In this document: positions 57,622-64,000 of the stretch, piece by piece
How positions within the stretch are numbered: position 1 is the stretch's first letter
Layout: each line of letters starts with the position of its first letter
DNA from: Branchiostoma belcheri
Taxonomy: Eukaryota; Chordata; Leptocardii; Amphioxiformes; Branchiostomatidae
Assembly (NCBI RefSeq): GCF_001625305.1
Contig: NW_017803987.1
Span: forward strand, 2,003,803 to 2,067,802
DNA length: 64,000 nt
Direction of reading: 5' to 3'
Notes under the pieces: model-generated
What the model saw: the letters and a program-made list of their open reading frames with translations, nothing else
Databases searched by the model: none
Told to the model about the DNA's origin: nothing
Program-made: the position numbers and the translations under genes

Positions 57622-58696
57622 ATTTTCTTGCTTTGGGTGGCTGAACTGTAGATTTGTGTATCTGGCTGTCAGGAGAGAGTAGGTTGATTCCACGTGGGTG
57701 GGTGGATTGACAGTCATAATAACAGCGGTCAGCTGCCTCAAAATCTAGCAGGAAGGAAATAGGGATTAGAGATCGACATGGAACCCGAGGATTGCATAAT
57801 TCCCTGACGTCTTGTTTCAATCTGATGCATACATAATACTGTAATAATTTTAATGTACAGAGAGAAGTTGGTCTTGGTTGTGTTAAGGCTATTAGAAGCT
57901 GCGGTTTTATGAGGCTTAACTAAGGGTATGGAATAAGTGCGAGCAACAAACACATATTTGGAGTAGTTGTACCCACTGCTTAAATATGAATTGTCTTTCT
58001 GAAAACAAACATGTATGAATTAAGTAAAAGAGTTATTAAAATAATGTATGCGTGGGGCTCTGATGACAAGTGGCGTTACAACAGCGCCTTCTATCGACGT
58101 TTGGTAGAACTACAGGGTTTGAAAGACCTGTCTAATAGCGTTATATGTGCAGTCGACGACCAAGTCCAGGTGGAAGCGTCATCTAGCGGTTTTCTGAAGC
58201 TCTGCAAGTGTATCTCCAAGACCCAATGATTTACGTCAACGCTGTGTTTGACTGCTAAAAACGTGAAATGTCACCGTTTCTTTTCACATATCTTTCTTTA
58301 CTTAGATTATTGTGAATAGATATACTGAAGACGAAAAAGCAGACAATAAAGATGTTGACATTATAGGGCCCAGTGATTTAATGTCTATTGGCAATATATT
58401 GCTTTAGCGAAAACTTTGAGTCTCTTGTAGATCAATGAAGTTACCAACGAAAGTAATGATGTCGTGGTACATATACATGGTTTAAGTTCGAGCACTCCGG
58501 GCTCTGTTAAGGCCCATAAGGTTTTTGTCGTTGCGGGCCTTAGTAGTTTTAGGCAACGCCCCACGTCCCAAATATGGAGCGGTGCATTACAAATATGCAG
58601 GGGCACACATGTATGGAACACTTAATCTTTTCTCTTTTCTTAAATCGTGCAGAGATGTTTAAAGTGGAATAATGGTGATTATATTATTTCTATTGC
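57622..58696. other. 3' flank of the Kv gene
   Basis: No gene recognised. The part next to 58697 is probably Kv 3' UTR, but no minus-strand AATAAA was noticed close to the stop. Confidence 0.4.
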
Positions 58697-60259
58697 TTAA
58701 GGCGACAGTTTTTGGAACCCCGACTTGAGTTTTCCTTTCTCTGCTGGTTTTGTTTCCAAGTCCCCGATGTCTCCTTCATGAGTGTGGTAGAAACGATTAA
58801 AGTTGGCAACTATAACCGGAACCGGAAGTGCGAGTGCGAGAACGCCGGCGATGGTGCACAGCGTCCCGATCAGTTTACCTCCCAGGGTCTTCGGTATCAT
58901 GTCGCCGTAACCGACCGTTACCATGGTGACGATGGTCCACCAAAATGCCGACGGGATGCTCTCAAAATCGCTGTCTTCTTTCCCTTCTTCCATCAGATAG
59001 ACACAGGTGGAGAACAGAAGGGTGGCAAGGACAAGGAAGAACGACAACAGACCCAACTCTCCCAGACTGGACTTGAGAGTCTTCGCGAGAACTTTCATGG
59101 CGCCAGAGTGACGGGTGAGCTTGAAGATTCGAAACACTCTGACCAATCGCGCCACGCGGAAGATGTACTCGATTTTAGTTGACCCCCTCCAAGCCAATCC
59201 AAGCCAGTTCTCAAGCCAATGCACCACAATGATGACCAGGATTTCTATGAAATATGGCAGAATGGCGAGCAAGTCTATAATGTTCATTGCTTGTGCGAAA
59301 AACTTTTTCTTGGATGGACATGAAATAGCTCGTATGAGAAACTCAAATAGAAACCACCCGATGCAGGTACTTTCTGTTAGAAAGAAGGGTTCTTCAAAGG
59401 CCTTCAGTAAGTCTTGTAGTGAGGACTTACGACTATGTGTAGGCTTCAAACTCGGGATGCTTTCAAGGCACAACACGCCTAGAGATATTATTATGAACCC
59501 GACTGACACTGAGGCCACAACTCGAGCAGCTTTGGAGCTTTGCGGATATTCGAATAGTAGCCAAAGATGTCTTAAAATCACGTTGTTTGGTAGCACCGTC
59601 TCTGTCTTGTCAAGAAACCCTTCATTCCTTCGGAGTCTCGACAAAGCTTCTTCGCCAAGATCGAAAAACTTCAGTTCCTCATAGAAGACGTCGAGAGGTA
59701 CGCAAAGCGGTCGGTTTATTTTGCCTCCTGTTTGATAGTAATCCAAGATGGCGTCGAAACTTGGCCGATTCCTATCGAAGAAGAACTCGTCACGTGATTC
59801 GTCCCAGAATTCCATCCTGCGCATGGGGCTGCCCAGAAGCGTGTCCGGGTACCGGTTCAGTGTTCTCAAACAAGTCTCAAAGCGAAGTCCGCTGATGTTG
59901 ATCACAACACGTTGCGAACAAGAAGAGGCAGTGGATGACGTCAGGGTCCATGTCGTCGGCCATTGGCTGTCGCTCAGTGCAGCAGATTCGTAGTCCCCGG
60001 ATGTCATCCTCTGCGCGTGCGCGGACTCGTAGTCCCCGGATGTGGTCCTCTCCAAGTCCCCGGATGTTGTGCTTTCCTCTGGCATGGGTTCGTAGTCCCC
60101 GGATGTTATCCTCTGCGCAGGTCCCCCCGTCAATGTGGCTCCGATGTCGTCTATCAGCGTTCCTTTTGGCCAGGATTTCTGCCTGCCATAGTCGGAATTC
60201 CTCATCATGGCGACGGAATCGTCAGCTAATGACGACATCGTGATGCTTTCGTTGATCAT
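58697..60259 (-). CDS. KCNA-like: Shaker/Kv1-family voltage-gated K+ channel, intronless, 520 aa
   Basis: A plasma-membrane delayed-rectifier or A-type alpha subunit that should assemble as a tetramer. The T1 domain (about 116-210) has VINISGLRFET and FFDRNRPSFDAIL, diagnostic of Kv1. S1 lies at about 246-266, S2 296-314, S3 322-346, S4 363-385 with R368, R371, R374, R377, K380 and R383, S5 402-422, the filter TVGYGD at 448-453, and S6 with PVP at 479-481. The charge ladder and filter are complete, so the channel looks functional. Kv1 coding regions are typically single-exon, as here. The ATG at 60259 is the first in frame. M8 or M18 are alternative starts. Residues 52-91 carry a TSGDYE repeat. 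The C-tail is short, ends KLSP and lacks the usual Kv1 (S/T)xV PDZ ligand. Family certain, exact paralogue not. Confidence 0.95.
   Translation of the reverse strand: MINESITMSSLADDSVAMMRNSDYGRQKSWPKGTLIDDIGATLTGGPAQRITSGDYEPMPEESTTSGDLERTTSGDYESAHAQRMTSGDYESAALSDSQWPTTWTLTSSTASSCSQRVVINISGLRFETCLRTLNRYPDTLLGSPMRRMEFWDESRDEFFFDRNRPSFDAILDYYQTGGKINRPLCVPLDVFYEELKFFDLGEEALSRLRRNEGFLDKTETVLPNNVILRHLWLLFEYPQSSKAARVVASVSVGFIIISLGVLCLESIPSLKPTHSRKSSLQDLLKAFEEPFFLTESTCIGWFLFEFLIRAISCPSKKKFFAQAMNIIDLLAILPYFIEILVIIVVHWLENWLGLAWRGSTKIEYIFRVARLVRVFRIFKLTRHSGAMKVLAKTLKSSLGELGLLSFFLVLATLLFSTCVYLMEEGKEDSDFESIPSAFWWTIVTMVTVGYGDMIPKTLGGKLIGTLCTIAGVLALALPVPVIVANFNRFYHTHEGDIGDLETKPAEKGKLKSGFQKLSP
59987..60106 (-). 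repeat. TSGDYE repeat in the Kv N-terminus
   Basis: Four copies at residues 52-57, 65-70, 73-78 and 86-91 (TSGDYE three times, TSGDLE once), each with an acidic Ser/Thr/Tyr core. At DNA level the unit ccggggact plus flanks is repeated. This is recent in-frame expansion upstream of T1. The sequence is not part of any Kv1 domain known to me. Confidence 0.85.
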
Positions 60260-61054
60260 CTTCTCATCTACTGGGCGGCGTCCAAATGTCGAACCGGGTC
60301 GGAATCTCAGTCGCTCCGCTAACTCTGAGTTATCGAATTCCTTTTGAGAGGGTCGATCGCCTTAAACCCTAGAGATGGATTTAGCATCAGACTTTGCGTG
60401 AAGGCTTCCGTGTCGCGCTCCCTGCATACCAGAATGTTCACCAAAAGCAGTTTTACCGAAAATGGCGGACGTGTATGGAAACGGGCGACGAGTCACCTAC
60501 CTCAGAAAGTTGAAGGGTCCAAAGTGACAACCCATCGAAAATCACTGGCAAGTCGCTCCCAATTTACGGAATTCCTCCCATACGAATGCGCTGTGTTGTC
60601 GTAGAGTTCCTTGGTATTTTAACTGTCTTCCTTTCAGAGACAGAAGTAAACTGTGGTATTTTTCCTTGACCTAAGCTTGCTGATCGATCGCGTTTTCTTT
60701 CTTCCGCATGGGTGGCCGTGTGTCAACATCTTGCCAAGACATCTTGACATGGTCTCAGTGAGGTCTCATGGATGCTAATTAGGTTTGGTTTGACCACAAG
60801 ACGACGAAGCCAGTCTCTGTTCCAGACACAAGTCCGTATCTCCAGACCTAGCCGGCTCTGGAAATAAAGCAAAGTAATATAATGTTAGATTTAAGCATCA
60901 AATAAATGATAAGTTTATTACAAATTCCTGCCCAAAGGCTAATAAAAAATAACAAATATAAAAGAACATTGAGATACGGTACAAGATAACTTCAAGATAT
61001 ACATAATAACACGAGGGAATTGTCTAAAACTATAGCTATGTATAGAACTATGTC
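60260..61054 (-). promoter_or_regulatory. 5' flank of the Kv gene
   Basis: Upstream of the ATG the DNA is fairly GC-rich to about 60600, then becomes AT-rich. No TATA box at a defined distance and no clear motif set was seen. A 5' UTR intron cannot be excluded. Confidence 0.3.
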
Positions 61055-61093
61055 TGGTCATTACATACCAAACTGTTCGGTATGTAATGACCA
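61055..61093. repeat. 15-bp-arm perfect hairpin
   Basis: tggtcattacatacc at 61055-61069 pairs exactly with 61079-61093 across nine bases. Confidence 0.85.
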
Positions 61094-61230
61094 CACAATA
61101 GAAAAACTATGTGAATTCATTTCCAGTTTCTTTAAAAAGAGAGAAGAAATCTTCAAGACCTAGATTAGATAAAATTCCTAAGATTTTACCTTATTCTTTT
61201 ATCCTTCTATCCTATGTATTATGTTACTAA

Positions 61231-61415
61231 AGCCACAGCAAGTAAATTTTATAGATGGCATCCTCCGCAGACTTCACATTTAATGCGAGCGGGCGAAAAA
61301 AACCAAGGCGGGCCGAAAAAAGCAATGTTCCTACATTTTATAATTTTAACTCAATCATTGTACAAATGGTTTTGATTCAGTAAGAACATCACATATACAA
61401 ATTAATTGCTGTGGC
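61231..61415 (-). mobile_element. Harbinger-like MITE, 185 bp (family H)
   Basis: agccacagca...tgctgtggcc ends with TAA at 61228-61230 and 61416-61418. The left half mirrors the right half of 42398-42799, so it lies in the opposite orientation. It has lost part of the right subterminal block. Confidence 0.78.
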
Positions 61416-61418
61416 CTA

Positions 61419-62078
61419 AGTATGGTACATATATGTAACATTATACTCAGATGCATTTAGCCCCATGGGCACGAACATGCAAATAAAGAAGTTATTATAT
61501 TATCTGTAACTACAGTAATGAAATGACATTACCCTGTATGGATATGGCATCATCACAGATGAAATTTATGGCTTTTACAGAACGGCTGCGAACGTTTGGA
61601 ACATGTTTGGTACTGAGTAATAACCCGCCGCATACCTTTGGCTTAGTGACAGTGGGTCATACCATCATGCTGGTCGACTGGAGGGGGGCTATAATGATGT
61701 AATCTTGTCTGCTTTTATTATTTTCTACTTTCAGAACCGGATCTGATGTCTTAGTAGTACTTAACACGGAGAAGATGGGTGAAAAGATACGACAACTGCT
61801 CTTCGTGCATTTTTCAGAGAAAGTGGGTTCTTTAAAATGGTACCGGTAGTACAATGGCAATGATAACATATAGATAAAGTTGAATGAAATATATACCCGT
61901 GGTCTGATTAAAAGTTTGTTGGGTTTGGCTTCTCTTAATATTCCACAGATATTCTTTTGAGTTTCAGTCTATTACGAAGTGGGTCTGGTCTCAAAATATC
62001 TTGGTGATAGTCCATTGTTCCTTTCCATCTGTATTGTCTCTGAATACAGTCAGTTGAAAACTAGAAAGTTTACTTTCA
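61419..62078. other. intergenic AT-rich sequence
   Basis: No gene or recognised repeat. Confidence 0.35.
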
Positions 62079-62785
62079 TTTGCAAAGCAAATGCACAATG
62101 TTTATCTTCGCATACTCGGTCAAACAAACTCCTGCTCTGTTAATTCTTTCATGGGATTAAAACATTCATAAATATGGTGACCAGCCCCTTCAACACTTGC
62201 TACATAATGTATACAACACCACAGGGTGTCTGATACAACACCAGTTACCATGGTGATACCTGTCTGATACAGGTCATTGACCTTTTGTGTTTGGAGAAGA
62301 AGAGGAACATAATATGTTTCCCTTCTGCGATGATAAACATATATATTCCTTATATTCCTGGCTTCGCAAAACTTCTACTTAGAATTTTCAGCCAGCCCCT
62401 TCAACACTTGCTACATAATGTATACAACATCACAGGGTGTCTGATACAACACCAGTTACCACAGTGATAGTGTGATACAGGTCATTGACCTTTCTTGTTT
62501 GGAGAAGAAGAGGGAAAACAATATGTTTCCCTTCTGGGATAATAAACATAGATATTCCTGGCTTCGCAAAACTTCTACTTGAAACATTCAGCCAGCCCCT
62601 CCAACACTTGCTACATAATGTATACAACACCACAGGGTGTCTGATACAACACCAGTTACCATGGTAATAGCTGTCTGATACAGGTCACTGACCTTTTGTG
62701 TTTGGAAAAAGAAGAGAAAGAAAAACAATATGTTTCCCTTCTGCGATAATAAAACATAGATCTTCCTGGCTTCGCAAAGCTTGCC
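62079..62785 (+). mobile_element. TIR element copy C with internal three-copy tandem array
   Basis: Starts like copies A/B in PRDM14 (catttgcaaagcaaatg, then atgtttatcttcgca). A ~200-211-bp unit then repeats three times (62181, 62392, 62592). Each unit has ccagcccctccaacacttgc-like, caacaccagttacca, ggtcattgacc and a GAAGA stretch, and closes with gcgat.ataaacat and tggcttcgcaaa. Confidence 0.8.
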
Positions 62786-63046
62786 CATCGAGTCACGTAT
62801 TTTAAACTAAATCATTAAAAGAACGACACCATAAGCCAATTTCTATACGTACTACTTTATAAATAAATGATGCAATGAGGAAGGGCGAGGCATTTAAGGC
62901 ACTTTGTACTCTATCCAAATCCATGGTAAGTGGGTTAACGACTTTACTGTGACGTAGGGAGAGAGGATAGTGACAAATTGCCCATCACGTAATGGGAGAT
63001 ACGCTGTCTTGGTGTCTTGTCACGGAAGTCTAACTTTTCCTTTAAA
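62786..63046. other. intergenic sequence
   Basis: No gene or recognised repeat. Confidence 0.35.
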
Positions 63047-63463
63047 GGCCACACCGTCTTAATTTTATGGATGACATCCTCCGAGGACCCCAAACTAGTA
63101 CTAGTGCGCGCAGGAGAATAAAAAAAATCCAGCCAAAAATAAAAATGCTACTAAACCACAGGAATACAAAGCTGGTATTGTGAATTTGCGGCAGTACGTA
63201 GCGACGTACATGTATACGACAAGCCGGCACATGCTGGCTTTTTGCGAAACTTATGATGAATCGGCACTGTACGTATGTATTGAGTTCTTGAGTCGTGGAG
63301 CTTCGGTAGCCTGGGTGCCTGGCTCCGTATTGTCCCTAACCACTATGGACTACCCAGGCCTAGAGCCAGGCCAGAGCCTCGGTGGACGTGATATTTTTTT
63401 TTGAGAACAGGCGAAAATCAATTCGCGCGCGGATGTCATCCATTAAATTAAGTCGGTGTGGCC
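63047..63463 (-). mobile_element. Harbinger-like MITE, 417 bp, with nested insertion (family H)
   Basis: GGCCACACCG ends, the atggatgacatcc block on both sides, and TAA at 63464-63466 (AAA on the left, one change). The interior is the reverse complement of 23469-23735 except for an extra segment of about 136 bases at 63272-63407. That segment contains a facing pair of cctgggtgcctggctc-like motifs and is probably a later insertion. Confidence 0.8.
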
Positions 63464-63466
63464 TAA

Positions 63467-64000
63467 AGTTGTCCAATGCAGTTTGTAGGCTAGGAAACAG
63501 TTTTTAATTCAATGTTCTAGTCTTTTATCTACATACTGAGTTGAAACAACACTATCCTAATTTATGGAGCAAAAGTGCCGAAAATTGTGATGGAGAACGG
63601 GTACTGGTAGGATCCTGGGCTGATTTTGAGGTACGGCCCAGATAATAAGGGACTCATCTTATAGCATGTTTCTTGTTTTCACTGTTTGAAATGCCCAAAG
63701 TGAGAGATGCTTATGCAAATGCGTTAATGTGTCAATATCATACAGATTGTGTCACAGATTGACATTACGAGCAATCAAATGTAAGAAAATAATAATAAAA
63801 GATAATTTTTTGAAACATTATAATTTTGGCGAAAACAACAAATTCGCTACTTGTCTTAGATATTAACATATTACTGAAATTTAAAACTTTTTCGTTACTT
63901 TCAGTTATACCATTTACAGTACTCAAGAAGTTTACTAAACCTTTGCCGTTACTATGACAGCCAAATTAACTTAATTGATTGAAACGTTTTTTTCCACTGT
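63467..64000. other. intergenic AT-rich sequence
   Basis: No gene, RNA or repeat recognised up to the window end. Confidence 0.35.

Noticed and set aside
57193-57741. 182-codon Arg/Glu-rich ORF and Ser/Leu-rich partners
   Set aside because: Same artefact over the second CT tract, partly fused to a SINE head.
58712-60243. Plus-strand ORFs of 81-189 codons
   Set aside because: Antisense shadows of the Kv1 coding exon.

Overview
The window is eukaryotic nuclear DNA from an animal. It is intron-bearing, AT-rich and densely interspersed with repeats. The most likely source is a cephalochordate (amphioxus, Branchiostoma). That is an inference from an invertebrate-style PRDM14 orthologue, an intronless Shaker-type (Kv1) potassium channel gene, tRNA-derived SINEs, CR1/L2-like LINE fragments, many small TIR elements, and a gap-flanking duplication typical of a very polymorphic genome. 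No sequence states the species.

Region 1 (about 1-9000, minus strand) is a complete 11-exon PRDM14 gene. All ten introns have GT-AG ends, all phases agree, and the exons join into a 613-residue protein: an N-terminal region, a pre-SET segment, a PR/SET domain, then seven zinc fingers and a short acidic tail. The promoter side (8735-9010) has CRE, ETS and YY1-like motifs and no TATA box. The introns hold a 5'-truncated LINE (1586-3122), an inverted pair of TIR elements flanking exon 5 (5685-5916 and 6692-6931) and a perfect 30-bp-arm hairpin (8097-8177).

Region 2 (about 9.0-58.6 kb) is about 50 kb with no recognisable protein-coding gene. It contains TIR elements assignable from their target duplications: a 1.2-kb hAT-like element at 15917-17122, Harbinger-like MITEs at 23469, 42398, 61231 and 63047, a TTA-flanked MITE at 43479, and a 9-bp-TSD MITE at 48744. 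It also holds tRNA-SINEs (14460, 47765, 55882, 56690), LINE remnants (13740, 44835), minisatellites (21997, 24105), tandem and dispersed local duplications (10376, 20754, 31625-36475, 41211), long CT and CA microsatellites, and unrelated near-perfect palindromes. Between the repeats are moderately GC-rich, complex, non-coding tracts (18.2-21.7, 26.3-26.6, 37.8-38.2, 52.6-54.2 kb). They are the best places to look for regulatory elements of the two flanking genes. A 20-N assembly gap at 25347-25366 is bracketed by two 99.7% identical 336-bp copies.

Region 3 (58697-60259, minus strand) is a single-exon Kv1-family channel of 520 residues with T1 domain, S1-S6, a full S4 charge ladder, a TVGYGD filter and a PVP bend. 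Its N-terminus carries an unusual TSGDYE repeat and it has no C-terminal PDZ ligand. The last 3.7 kb is upstream flank with more TIR elements and a three-copy 200-bp tandem array.

The two genes do not form an operon or pathway. They are neighbours on the same strand separated by a repeat-rich desert.
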